Positions 26,360-35,018 of a stretch of DNA of 64,000 bases are shown here, in pieces. Under the pieces are notes generated by a model, which was given only the letters and a program-made list of their open reading frames with translations, ran no database searches and was not told where the DNA came from. Position 1 is the stretch's first letter; every line of letters begins with the position of its first letter. The DNA lies in contig CAMNXA010000007.1 in assembly GCA_946566685.1 (NCBI GenBank), positions 46,278-110,277 of the forward strand. Reading direction: 5' to 3'. Both the position numbers and the translations under genes were made by a program. The DNA comes from an uncultured Lachnospiraceae bacterium. GTDB taxonomy: Bacteria > Bacillota > Clostridia > Lachnospirales > Lachnospiraceae.

Positions 26360-27238
26360 ATGAATAAGGAGGTTTCTATGCCTAAGTTTAAAGGATGGGA
26401 TTTTTGCAAATTTGTCAACTACGAAAATTCCGATGATATTTTTCTGTATGAGCTTGGCACATGCGCCTGTGATCCCGGATATTCTTACGAGCATTACACT
26501 GTAAATCGCTGTATTCTGCACTTTATAATAAAAGGAAAAGGATGCCTTGTGCTGGACGGACATAAATACATGGTTCAGGAACATCAGGCTTTTCTGATCC
26601 CGGAGAATGCCAGGGCTTTTTATCAGGCTGACGAACAGGACCCCTGGGAATATGTATGGTTTCACATCGGCGGACCCAAGGTTACCTCCATTTTGAAAGA
26701 GGCAGGTATCGACTACGACAATCCCATTTTCACGCCCCTCGCCTGTGCGAAGGAGATTGAGGATCTTGCCTTTGATACCCTGCACAATTATGAGCGCCAA
26801 TATTATTGCATCGGAAATATCTACAAGATTTTTGATTATATGGTTGCAAATTCGAAAGACAAAGTGGAGAATACGATCAGCAGCTCGCTTCTATACGTAA
26901 AGAAAGTCATATCTTTTATCCAGCTTAAATACCCGGATCCAATCAAAATTGAATCCATTGCCTATGCCTGCGGGCTCAATCGCAGCTATCTGACACGCCT
27001 GTTTAAGGAAGCCACCGGTTATTCCCTACAGGAATATCTGCTTATCTATCGAATGAAGGTCGCCACAAAGCTCCTTTTAGATACGGATCTGCCAGTGCAG
27101 GTCATTGCGGGTAAGGTTGGCTACAGTGATGCCTTCACCTTTACGAAGGCCTTCAAGCGTCACATCGGCAGATCCCCGAGCGATTACAGGCGTCTGGAAA
27201 AGAAAAATCAGGACAGACCGTCCGAAAACTCAATCTGA
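26360..27238 (+). CDS. AraC-family regulator of alpha-galactoside use
   Basis: 292 aa. The N-terminal cupin-like sugar-sensing domain (about 1-150) has YTVNRCILHFIIKGKGCLVLDGHKY and YVWFHIGG. The C-terminal pair of helix-turn-helices (190-285) has IKIESIAYACGLNRSYLTRLFKEATGYSLQEYL and VQVIAGKVGYSDAFTFTKAFKRHIGRSPSDYR. It resembles MsmR/RafR activators. Divergent orientation to the GH36 gene supports control of that operon. The ATG follows AATAAGGAGGTTTCT; an in-frame ATG at 26378 (MPKFKG) is closer to GGAGG and may be the true start. Confidence 0.92.
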   Translation: MNKEVSMPKFKGWDFCKFVNYENSDDIFLYELGTCACDPGYSYEHYTVNRCILHFIIKGKGCLVLDGHKYMVQEHQAFLIPENARAFYQADEQDPWEYVWFHIGGPKVTSILKEAGIDYDNPIFTPLACAKEIEDLAFDTLHNYERQYYCIGNIYKIFDYMVANSKDKVENTISSSLLYVKKVISFIQLKYPDPIKIESIAYACGLNRSYLTRLFKEATGYSLQEYLLIYRMKVATKLLLDTDLPVQVIAGKVGYSDAFTFTKAFKRHIGRSPSDYRRLEKKNQDRPSENSI

Positions 27239-27297
27239 TATCTTAATTTTACAACAGGGATAGCCGTCATCCGACCATCCCCGTCTTAACACTCCCC

Positions 27298-27741
27298 CTA
27301 TGATTCAACTACAACACCCTTTTGTAACATTATATTGGCATACAGCGCAGACTCTCCTGTGGCAACGATAGCGTAAGCCTTCTGTGCTTCCTCATAAAAC
27401 TGAAAGCGCTCCATATTGCCGACCACGGCATCACCCCTGTCTTCATACTTTCTGATGATCTCTTTATAAGTATCCCAGATAGGAGTTTCTACATCGTCTC
27501 CCGGCATGACCTCCATCAGAGTAACCGGATGTTCTACATAAGTATCCAGCGGAAATACCTGTAAAATGGCTTCCAGCAGTTCTGGTACACCATGTCCGTC
27601 ACAACGGATCACAATCGCATTTTTGCCCATGGTCTCAGCCGGAAAGTTGCCATCTGAAATAACAATCCTGTCACTGTGCCCCATTTCAGCCAGGACTTTT
27701 AGTAATTCCGGTGAAATAATTTTGGGAATTCCTTTTAACAT
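27298..27741 (-). CDS. RbsD/FucU-family sugar mutarotase
   Basis: 147 aa. The family motifs are MLKGIPKIISPELLKVLAEMGHSDRIVISDGNFP, with the conserved His near the N-terminus and Asp in SDGNFP, and the C-terminal ATGESALYANIMLQKGVV. FucU/RbsD enzymes interconvert sugar anomers (L-fucose, D-ribose, D-galactose). It is the last gene of the LacI-controlled operon. Which sugar it acts on is not fixed by sequence. Confidence 0.92.
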   Translation of the reverse strand: MLKGIPKIISPELLKVLAEMGHSDRIVISDGNFPAETMGKNAIVIRCDGHGVPELLEAILQVFPLDTYVEHPVTLMEVMPGDDVETPIWDTYKEIIRKYEDRGDAVVGNMERFQFYEEAQKAYAIVATGESALYANIMLQKGVVVES

Positions 27742-27780
27742 ACCATTTCCTCCTATAAATTCTCCTGTAAATTCAATCCT

Positions 27781-28629
27781 TTATGCTTTTCCCTGACTTC
27801 CGCATAAAGCAATCTTCTGACACACAAGTTCTGTTACATAGCCCATGGCTGCTGCACCATATTTCTTAGGATCAAACACATTGGGATCCTTTTTTAAATA
27901 CTCTTTCAGGCCCTCGCTATAGGCAATCCTTAATTCTGTGGCAAAGTTCACTTTGCTGATTCCTCTCCTGATACATTCCTGCACCAGTTCTGCCGGCACC
28001 CCGGATGCTCCGTGAAGCACTAACGGCACATCGACCCTCTTCCTGATCTCTGAGAGTCTGTCCACGTCCAGCTTAGGCTCCCCTTTATAAATGCCGTGAG
28101 CCGTGCCTATGGCTACCGCCAATGACTGCACTCCCGTTTCCGCCACAAACCGGACTGCATCCTCCGGCTCCGTATAGCCCGGATCATTACACTCACTGTC
28201 ATCTTCTTTGCCGCCTACTTTGCCAAGTTCTGCTTCTACCGGAACGCCCACTGCACTACAGGCATCCACCACTCTCTTTGTAAGCGCAATATTTTCTTCC
28301 AGCAGTTCCTTGGAACCATCAATCATGACAGAAGTATATCCTGTATACATCGCCTGTATCGCCAGCCCATAACTGTTCCCATGATCCAGATGCAGCGCAA
28401 CCGGAACTTTGACATTTTCCGCTGCGGCTTTAACATTCGCGTAGTATAAAGAGAGGCCCGCATACTTCACCGTAGATGGGGTCGTCTGTAAGATTACCGG
28501 TGCCTCCATCTGCTCCGCAGCCTTGATCACCGCCTTGACCATCTCCATATTCTCAACATTGAAGGCTCCTATGGCATATCCGCCCCTGTCGGCCAACGCC
28601 ATCATCTGCTTTGTCGTAACAAACGCCAT
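27781..28629 (-). CDS. gatY: Class II ketose-bisphosphate aldolase, tagatose-1,6-bisphosphate type catalytic subunit
   Basis: 282 aa from ATG 28629 (AAGGAGG 7 nt upstream); a GTG at 28635 would add two residues. Zinc ligands are seen in LHLDHGNSYG, in AIGTAHGIYKG and in LVLHGASG. The general-base Asp is in the HLDHG motif, and the C-terminal phosphate loop includes KVNFATELR. It splits tagatose- or fructose-1,6-bisphosphate into DHAP and glyceraldehyde-3-phosphate. The GatZ/KbaZ-type partner immediately upstream argues for the tagatose-bisphosphate (GatYZ/KbaYZ) form. Confidence 0.9.
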   Translation of the reverse strand: MAFVTTKQMMALADRGGYAIGAFNVENMEMVKAVIKAAEQMEAPVILQTTPSTVKYAGLSLYYANVKAAAENVKVPVALHLDHGNSYGLAIQAMYTGYTSVMIDGSKELLEENIALTKRVVDACSAVGVPVEAELGKVGGKEDDSECNDPGYTEPEDAVRFVAETGVQSLAVAIGTAHGIYKGEPKLDVDRLSEIRKRVDVPLVLHGASGVPAELVQECIRRGISKVNFATELRIAYSEGLKEYLKKDPNVFDPKKYGAAAMGYVTELVCQKIALCGSQGKA

Positions 28630-28660
28630 GCTCACTCCTCCTTATCCGAAATTAACATTC

Positions 28661-29989
28661 CTAACAGTAGAATGCATCGCCTATCATATAATTCAGTTTG
28701 GTTGCATAATTATAATCTTCTATCAAATGCACCACACAATCCTCCACCAACTCCCTCGGATTCATGGAGAGCACACCGTCCCTCACCTTAATGTACTGCT
28801 GCGGCATGGACTGACGCAGCATACTCAGCGGAATCTCTACTTTGGACATATTGTCAAATAACTTGTCAATCGCCGCCTGCATTTCCGGCTGTGCGAAATA
28901 GTACCGGCATCTGTCAGAGAAGCTGTATTTTCTTTTTAATTTCAGCTCCTGATCACTTCCATGATAATGTTTGCTCCAGTTTGAAGGACTCTTTAACATG
29001 GCGTTTTCCATGGTCTCCATGAAGTCTGCCCTGTCCTCCTCTTTTACCAGTTCTTTTTCCATCATGGAGAGGGCAAACAATCCTTCCCGCAGGGAAAAGG
29101 TTAACGCCGGGCCCACCTTGAGGATAGCGATACCGTCCTCCACCATTTCTTTAAGCGCTTTCGGTGCCTGATAATCCGTAGAATGTCCCTCCAGAACGAT
29201 ATTTCCATATTTCTTCATGGCCTCTGTCAGTTCAGCCGCCCTGACCCTGTCGTATTGGAAGATATCATCATCGCCAAACTCAACGCCGGGCTGTACGACA
29301 ATCCCTATGATGTTGTCAAAAGCATTGTGAAGCCCTCTTTTTTCAAACTGTTCTTTATAAGCCGCCAGGGTCTTTTCCACCGCTGCAGGCGTGGTGACTT
29401 TAATGCTCTCCTCCGCCTCCTGTGCACCGCCCGGGATTGGCACTTCACTTCCTATGATATACACGGGCCTGATCTCAGAAGGATTCTTTTGTAAAAGTTC
29501 CTGATAAGCCTCTTCGCAGGCTTCATACAAGACAGCACCCCTTCTGGCGATCGTCTCATCTGTCAGGATCTCGTCCTTACTGTCGTCAGCCAGCCGCATA
29601 CTGGTATCCAGATGAATCTTCTTAAATCCTGCCAGCACAAAAAGCTTTACCAGTTCGACAGCTTTGGCCATCGCTGTCTCCTCCGGTTCGTCCTGCCAGG
29701 TGAGGGGACCCAAATGATCCCCTCCCAGAATAATGCGTTCCCTGGGAAAATCGATATGATCTGCAATATCATATACAAAATCTCTATAATCCGCCGGCTT
29801 CATCCCTGTATAGCCTCCATACTGATTTACCTGGTTGGCCGTAGCTTCCACCAGGACATGATCATCATGTCTCATGGCCTGCTTCAAACATGCCTCTATC
29901 ACCAGATCGCTGGCCGTACAGAAAGAAGGAATACCGGCATACTTCATTCCCATTTTTCTTTTCTGAATCAATTCACGCATTGCATCCAT
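28661..29989 (-). CDS. gatZ: Tagatose-bisphosphate aldolase non-catalytic subunit (GatZ/KbaZ)
   Basis: 442 aa. Family landmarks are GIPSFCTASDLVIEACLKQAM near the N-terminus, the ILGGDHLGPLTWQDEPEE segment, HLDTSMRLADD, GSEVPIPGGAQE and the late region LRQSMPQQYIKVRDG. GatZ-type subunits stabilise and are needed for full activity of the GatY/KbaY aldolase encoded 31 bp downstream. The pair indicates a galactitol-, tagatose- or N-acetylgalactosamine-type catabolic route. Confidence 0.94.
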   Translation of the reverse strand: MDAMRELIQKRKMGMKYAGIPSFCTASDLVIEACLKQAMRHDDHVLVEATANQVNQYGGYTGMKPADYRDFVYDIADHIDFPRERIILGGDHLGPLTWQDEPEETAMAKAVELVKLFVLAGFKKIHLDTSMRLADDSKDEILTDETIARRGAVLYEACEEAYQELLQKNPSEIRPVYIIGSEVPIPGGAQEAEESIKVTTPAAVEKTLAAYKEQFEKRGLHNAFDNIIGIVVQPGVEFGDDDIFQYDRVRAAELTEAMKKYGNIVLEGHSTDYQAPKALKEMVEDGIAILKVGPALTFSLREGLFALSMMEKELVKEEDRADFMETMENAMLKSPSNWSKHYHGSDQELKLKRKYSFSDRCRYYFAQPEMQAAIDKLFDNMSKVEIPLSMLRQSMPQQYIKVRDGVLSMNPRELVEDCVVHLIEDYNYATKLNYMIGDAFYC

Positions 29990-30029
29990 ATACTTTTCTC
30001 CTCATTACCACATTCTTTTCCAACACTTT

Positions 30030-31046
30030 TTATTTGGCATCCGTGCAATCCACAATGATCCCGTCTTCATCCCATAAATCGTGCCAGTCTCTGGCGCCTT
30101 CCCACAGGAATACCTGACCCTTTACAAGACGATTGTTCTTTTCGAGCGTTGCGATCACCTTCATCTCATCTTCCGTCAACGGCTCTGTTATGGTTGACTG
30201 CAAATTGCTTGTGTACTCCATTTCGTGAATAGAGAAAGGAATCGGGATCTGTCCTCTCTGTACAGCCCATTTCAGGGCAATGATAGCCGGATGCACACCA
30301 TGTGCCTGTGCGATCTCCTTAAATTCCGGAACCTGCATATCCGCAATGTCTTCTGCTACTATATCCCGTTCCGGTCTCTGAGGTGAACCTAACGGCATAA
30401 AGCCAATCGGCTGTATATCATGGGCTCTCAGATAATCAAACAGCTCCTGCTGCTGGAAGCAGGGATGCAGTTCCATCTCACACGCTACCGGCTTGATCTC
30501 AAATTGATCAATCACCGCATTCAATTTGGGGATTGTCATGTTGGAGATACCGATGTGACGGATCAATCCCTTTCTGACCAGTTCCTCACACTGTCTGTAG
30601 GTATCCATGAATTCCGCCACGGAAAACGGCTTGGAATCAGGATTTCTGGAATCAACGGAACAATGCGGTGCATGATAATTGGGGAACGGCCAGTGAATAA
30701 AGAACAGATCTATGTATTCACATTTCAGATCCTCTATACTCTTTTTGCAGGATTTTTCCACTTCCCGATGCATGTCATTCCATACCTTGGTCATGATGTA
30801 GAGATCTTTCCTCTCTACCACCCCTTCCTTGAATGCCGCATCAAAAACTTCGCCGATCTGATCTTCATTCCCATAACATGCCGCACAGTCAAACATCCTG
30901 TACCCCGCACGGATAGCCCCCGCAACCGCATTAGATACCTGCTCCGGGGTAAATCTGTCGGAACCAAATGTACCCATGCCGATACAGGGAACCTTATCTC
31001 CTGTATTCAATGTGATCTGTGGAATCTTTGTTGTGTCTACTGCCAT
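30030..31046 (-). CDS. Aldo/keto reductase
   Basis: 338 aa, a TIM-barrel NAD(P)H oxidoreductase. The catalytic tetrad is visible: Asp and Tyr in RMFDCAACYGNE, Lys in IMTKVWND, and His in FFIHWPFPNY. The N-terminal GDKVPCIGMGTFGSD and the mid-protein IRHIGISNMTIPKL are typical of the family. The C-terminal end has an atypical WEGARDWHDLWDEDG extension. In this operon it could reduce an aldose to its alditol for the dehydrogenase encoded next to it. Other carbonyl substrates are possible. Confidence 0.93.
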   Translation of the reverse strand: MAVDTTKIPQITLNTGDKVPCIGMGTFGSDRFTPEQVSNAVAGAIRAGYRMFDCAACYGNEDQIGEVFDAAFKEGVVERKDLYIMTKVWNDMHREVEKSCKKSIEDLKCEYIDLFFIHWPFPNYHAPHCSVDSRNPDSKPFSVAEFMDTYRQCEELVRKGLIRHIGISNMTIPKLNAVIDQFEIKPVACEMELHPCFQQQELFDYLRAHDIQPIGFMPLGSPQRPERDIVAEDIADMQVPEFKEIAQAHGVHPAIIALKWAVQRGQIPIPFSIHEMEYTSNLQSTITEPLTEDEMKVIATLEKNNRLVKGQVFLWEGARDWHDLWDEDGIIVDCTDAK

Positions 31047-31108
31047 AATACTTCCTCCTTACCTGTGTCTGTGATTGTTATATTGTTGATAACTTCTTTG
31101 CAACCTTT

Positions 31109-32158
31109 TTATGAATCGCTGTCGATCAGTATCTTGCCCTTGACCGTTCCCGGCACCTTAAACATCTCAAACGCCTTGTCGATCTGGGAGAGCGGGATCT
31201 TCTGGAAGATAAAGGAATCGTCAAACTTCAATTCCCCGGTCTTAAAATAATGTGCCGCCAGTTCCCACTCATCTCCGGGAAACGGCGCTGAATAACTCAT
31301 CCATGATCCCGTCAGATAGAACTCTTTCCTGTTGATATTTTCCCATTCCTCTACGCTGAAGGTCAGTTCCCTGGTAGGGGTGCCGATAAAACATACCTGC
31401 GCCTTATTAGCCGCCAGTGCAAAAGCAAGTTTCATGGTGATGGTATTTCCCGCCGTCTCATAGACATAATCAAAACCACGGCCCTGGGTCAGTTCCTTCA
31501 CCTGCTCCATAAAATCTTCTTTCCCGGAATTGATCCCCGCATCCGCGCCAAGCCTCCTGGCAAGTTCCAGTCTTTCATCCACGATGTCAAACACCGCCAC
31601 CGTCTTCGCCCCATAAATCCTGGCCCACTGCATGGTCATCATGCCGATCGTACCGCCGCCCAGGATCGCTACGGTCTTACCGCCTTTATAGTCCAGCCGT
31701 CTTAAGCCATGCAGGGCAACGGTTGCCGGTTCAAAAAAGGCTCCTTTCTCGAAGCTGACGGTCTCGTCAAATTTCACTGCATTCTTTTCCGGCACCACAA
31801 CATACTCCGCAAAACTCCCAAATTCCCTGGAGCCGATAAAACTGTAATGCTTACAGAGGGAATAATTGCCTTTCTGACAGTCTTCACACTGCATACAGGG
31901 CACCAACGGTACCCCGGCCACCCGGTCACCCGCCCGCAGGGAAGTCACCCCTTCTCCTGTTTCTACTACCGTTCCCGAAAACTCATGCCCAAGAACATTC
32001 GGGAAATAATGGCAGGCATCCCCATTCACCCTGGGAATATCCGATCCGCATATCCCCGTATACTTTACCTTGATAAGAACCTTGCCCGCTCCCACCTCCG
32101 GCTTGGGAATCTCCTCATACCGGATGTCATTTTTTGCATGGACTACTCCCGCTTTCAT
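31109..32158 (-). CDS. Zinc-dependent medium-chain dehydrogenase, galactitol-1-phosphate/polyol dehydrogenase type
   Basis: 349 aa. The catalytic zinc ligands are in TGICGSDIPRVNGD and LGHEFSGTV. The structural zinc site is the four Cys of CMQCEDCQKGNYSLC. The Rossmann nucleotide loop is VAILGGGTIGMM. The layout and GSDIPR / WENINRKEFYLTGSW motifs are closest in memory to GatD (galactitol-1-phosphate 5-dehydrogenase). No PTS is present to make galactitol-1-phosphate, so free polyols may be the substrate. It lies between the FGGY kinase and the aldo/keto reductase. Confidence 0.92.
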   Translation of the reverse strand: MKAGVVHAKNDIRYEEIPKPEVGAGKVLIKVKYTGICGSDIPRVNGDACHYFPNVLGHEFSGTVVETGEGVTSLRAGDRVAGVPLVPCMQCEDCQKGNYSLCKHYSFIGSREFGSFAEYVVVPEKNAVKFDETVSFEKGAFFEPATVALHGLRRLDYKGGKTVAILGGGTIGMMTMQWARIYGAKTVAVFDIVDERLELARRLGADAGINSGKEDFMEQVKELTQGRGFDYVYETAGNTITMKLAFALAANKAQVCFIGTPTRELTFSVEEWENINRKEFYLTGSWMSYSAPFPGDEWELAAHYFKTGELKFDDSFIFQKIPLSQIDKAFEMFKVPGTVKGKILIDSDS

Positions 32159-32193
32159 CTTTTACCTTCCTCCATTTCCAGCACAAAATTTTG

Positions 32194-33675
32194 TCAATAG
32201 GTTGAAAAAGTTTCTCTCAGATCATCATAAAGCTTCAGATATAATTCCATATATTTCATATAAGTCTCATGGTTCTCCGGATTGGGGTTCTGCACCCTGG
32301 TGATCCTGACCGTGCGCTCCACCGCTTCCTCATAGTCTCGATACACACCGCAGCCAACACCGGCCAACAGCGCCGCCCCCAAAGTCGTTGCCGTATCTGA
32401 CGCCGGCACCTGAAACACCTTCCCTGTCACATCGGCCTTGATCTGTGTCCATAATACCGAATTGGCCGCTCCGCCCATGGCATTCATTACCTCCACCGCC
32501 ACCCCTGTCTGCGCGGCAATACGCATATTATGTTCCAGGGAATAGGCCACTCCTTCCAAGACCGCCCGAATCATATGTCCCCTTGTTTTATCAAAAGACA
32601 ATCCGTAGAATACGCCTTTGGCGTCCGGGTTCCAGATCGGAGATCTCTCGCCGGCCATATAAGGGAGGAATACCACGCCGTCAGACCCAACGGGCACTTT
32701 CTCAGCTTCCGCTGTCAGTTCATCAAAGGTAAGTTCTTTCCCAAATTCCTGACGGAACCATTTAAGCGTCCCACCGCCGCCTACGGTACCGCCCTGCAAA
32801 AGCCACAATCCCGGCACCACATGGGCTCCCAGGATCAATTGACGATGGGCCAGTGCCTGATCCGTGCATATACTCATGCCGCCGGCCTGGCCGCCCTGCT
32901 CCTGCGTCTGTCCTGCCCGATAAACCCCTGCTCCAAGCGCTCCGCATGCAGCATCCAGCCCGCCTGCCACCACCGGTGTCCCCACTCGCAGCCCTGTCAT
33001 CCTGGCCGCCTCGTCTGTCACCTCACCAACCACGGCATCGCAGGCATATAACGGCGGGAGCAGTTCTTGCGAAAGCCCCATCTTCTCCGCCAGTACTTCA
33101 TCATAGGTAAGCGCCTTCATATTGAAAAAGTGGATTCCATAACCCTGGGAATAATCCTGACTCATCACCCCTGTAAGCCGGAACACCACATAGCTGTTAC
33201 TCTGTAAAAACCGATATGTATGCGCAAATATCTCCGGCCTGTGCTCCCGGAACCAGATCATCTTGGGTGTCACATAAGAGGGCAGAAATGCATTTCCCGA
33301 TACTTCAAAAATGCTGTCTTCTCCGACCTCCCCGCATACCCTGTCACAGATTTCCCTGGCTCTTGTATCCATCCAGATCGGTGTATTGCAGAGTACTTTT
33401 CCATCCCTGTCCACCGGGATTGCCGACCAACTCTGTCCATCCACGCCAATGCCCGCAATCTGATCTGCACATACCTTATCCGCCGCCAGGACTTCCTTCA
33501 TGCCATCACAGATCGCATCCCACCACTCTTCCGGGTTCTGCTCTGCCCATCCCCTCTGTGGATAATAGACTTGATAAGAGCGGTTTGCCTGTGCCAGCAC
33601 AGTGCCGTCCTCATCAAATACCGTAATCTTACAGGCAGATGTCCCTATATCAATTCCCAACAGTTGTTTGTCCAT
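32194..33675 (-). CDS. xylB: FGGY-family carbohydrate kinase, xylulokinase type
   Basis: 493 aa. The ATPase-fold phosphate-1 motif is LLGIDIGTSACKITVFDEDG, the catalytic-base Asp is in GIGVDGQSWSA, and the adenosine motif is MGGAANSVLWTQIKADV. Length and motifs fit XylB. There is no xylose isomerase in the window, and the operon encodes tagatose-bisphosphate aldolase, so the substrate may be another ketose such as tagatose. It is the first gene of the operon, behind a strong promoter flanked by two LacI-type operators. Confidence 0.9.
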   Translation of the reverse strand: MDKQLLGIDIGTSACKITVFDEDGTVLAQANRSYQVYYPQRGWAEQNPEEWWDAICDGMKEVLAADKVCADQIAGIGVDGQSWSAIPVDRDGKVLCNTPIWMDTRAREICDRVCGEVGEDSIFEVSGNAFLPSYVTPKMIWFREHRPEIFAHTYRFLQSNSYVVFRLTGVMSQDYSQGYGIHFFNMKALTYDEVLAEKMGLSQELLPPLYACDAVVGEVTDEAARMTGLRVGTPVVAGGLDAACGALGAGVYRAGQTQEQGGQAGGMSICTDQALAHRQLILGAHVVPGLWLLQGGTVGGGGTLKWFRQEFGKELTFDELTAEAEKVPVGSDGVVFLPYMAGERSPIWNPDAKGVFYGLSFDKTRGHMIRAVLEGVAYSLEHNMRIAAQTGVAVEVMNAMGGAANSVLWTQIKADVTGKVFQVPASDTATTLGAALLAGVGCGVYRDYEEAVERTVRITRVQNPNPENHETYMKYMELYLKLYDDLRETFSTY

Positions 33676-33722
33676 CTTTCACCCTTTCCAAAACAAAACT
33701 CTCTGATATTGTTTGCTTACAT

Positions 33723-33740
33723 AAGCGAAACGTTTCGCTT
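33723..33740. promoter_or_regulatory. LacI-family operator O2 (downstream of the xylB promoter)
   Basis: The perfect palindrome AAGCGAAACGTTTCGCTT with a central CG, the classical LacI/GalR-family operator form. It lies in the 5' leader of the kinase gene, 97 bp (centre to centre) from an identical upstream copy. Confidence 0.8.
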
Positions 33741-33783
33741 TACATGCAAAAAAAATATATGTAACTTCTGTATGTTTTATGCC

Positions 33784-33812
33784 ATTATAAATCTTAAATT
33801 GCAATGTGTCAA
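33784..33812 (-). promoter_or_regulatory. Consensus promoter of the xylB-gatD-like-AKR-gatZY-mutarotase operon
   Basis: On the minus strand TTGACA (33812-33807), 17 bp, and TATAAT (33789-33784): a perfect sigma-A promoter. It lies between the two identical operators, which suits tight repression by the LacI protein encoded upstream. Confidence 0.88.
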
Positions 33813-33819
33813 TAATTTT

Positions 33820-33837
33820 AAGCGAAACGTTTCGCTT
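33820..33837. promoter_or_regulatory. LacI-family operator O1 (upstream of the xylB promoter)
   Basis: AAGCGAAACGTTTCGCTT, identical to O2. It starts 8 bp upstream of the -35 box. Two identical 18-bp operators bracket the promoter, so DNA looping is possible. Confidence 0.8.
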
Positions 33838-33908
33838 TTTTGAAAAAATATTTTATTAAGGAAAATAATACTATCATCCCAGATACCGAATATTATACCA
33901 ATACCACA

Positions 33909-34907
33909 TTATAGCGGTGCAATAGAATTGCCATCGCTGATCTTCGTTCCCAGAATGATCTCCATCGGCAGTTCCTGCTCTTTCTTGCCGATCCGCGAAA
34001 GAAGCATTTCCACTGCCTTTTCGCCCATCTCCTTCATGGGCTGTATCACCATGTACAGTTTAGGCTGTACCACATGTGACATGATCAGGTCGTCAAATCC
34101 CATCAATGAGATATCCTGTGGGCAGCACAGGTCGGACTCATTGATCGCCATGACCGCTCCCAATGAAATTTCATAATTTGTAAAGAAAACCGCCGTGGGA
34201 CGATCTTCCAGTGCGATCAGCCTTTTCATCCCCTCATACCCGAACTCAATGGAATGCCATCCGGCCACAATATATTGGGGATCCACCTCACAGCCTGCCT
34301 GATTCATCGCATCCAGATACCCTTTATAGCGCTCTATACCTGTATATTCCTTCTCAGAGCATATGATCGCGATCTTCTTATGATTGTTCTTAAGCAGCAG
34401 GTTCACCGCTCTGTATGCTGCCATACGATTATCAATTTTGACACAGTCTATACTGCCATCCTGTACCGGCCTGTCCAGAAGGACCACCGGAATCCCTGCC
34501 TTTTTAGCCGGCAGCAGATTATCCATTTCCGTAGAGACCATAATCGCAATGATGCCGTCCACCTTCTTACTGATCAGGAAGTTGACATTTTCCGCTTCGA
34601 TCTGAGGATCATTGCTGGAATCACAGATCAAAAGGCCGTATCCCGCTTTTCTCAGACTATCCCCGATATATCTTAATAATGTCCCGTTAAAAAGGCTCTC
34701 CACACTATAGACCAGAACGCCCACTGTCCTTGTCCGCTTTGTTACCAGTCCCCTGGCCAGCTCATTGACTTCATAATGCAGATCTTTGATCGCATTTTCA
34801 ATCTTCACTTTATTTTCCGGCAGGACATTCCCCCCATTGAGATATTTTGAAATCGTAGCCAAAGATAATCCCGTCTGCTCTTTAATATCACGTATTGTGG
34901 CCGCCAT
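33909..34907 (-). CDS. LacI/GalR-family transcriptional repressor
   Basis: 332 aa. The N-terminal LacI helix-turn-helix and hinge (ATIRDIKEQTGLSLATISKYLNGG...VKIENAIKDLHYEVNELA) is followed by a periplasmic-binding-protein-like effector domain. ISLMGFDDLIMSHVVQPKLYMVIQPM is the typical late motif. Its gene is immediately upstream of the two operators and the xylB operon. It also follows the GH31 gene by 111 bp, so it may be partly cotranscribed with the ABC/GH31 operon. The effector sugar is unknown. Confidence 0.94.
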   Translation of the reverse strand: MAATIRDIKEQTGLSLATISKYLNGGNVLPENKVKIENAIKDLHYEVNELARGLVTKRTRTVGVLVYSVESLFNGTLLRYIGDSLRKAGYGLLICDSSNDPQIEAENVNFLISKKVDGIIAIMVSTEMDNLLPAKKAGIPVVLLDRPVQDGSIDCVKIDNRMAAYRAVNLLLKNNHKKIAIICSEKEYTGIERYKGYLDAMNQAGCEVDPQYIVAGWHSIEFGYEGMKRLIALEDRPTAVFFTNYEISLGAVMAINESDLCCPQDISLMGFDDLIMSHVVQPKLYMVIQPMKEMGEKAVEMLLSRIGKKEQELPMEIILGTKISDGNSIAPL

Positions 34908-35018
34908 GTATATTCTCCTGTCTATAACCGTTCTTTATTTTGTAATTTAATATTATACTCCTTTCCTGGCTTTTGCAACACGCAAAATCCCATCTTTTAC
35001 CCGATACCGCCATTTCCC

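Noticed and set aside
33723..33837. Catabolite (CcpA cre) sites
   Set aside because: The sequence is a perfect symmetric LacI-type palindrome, present twice around a promoter next to a LacI gene. The local repressor explains it better, though CcpA cross-binding is possible.
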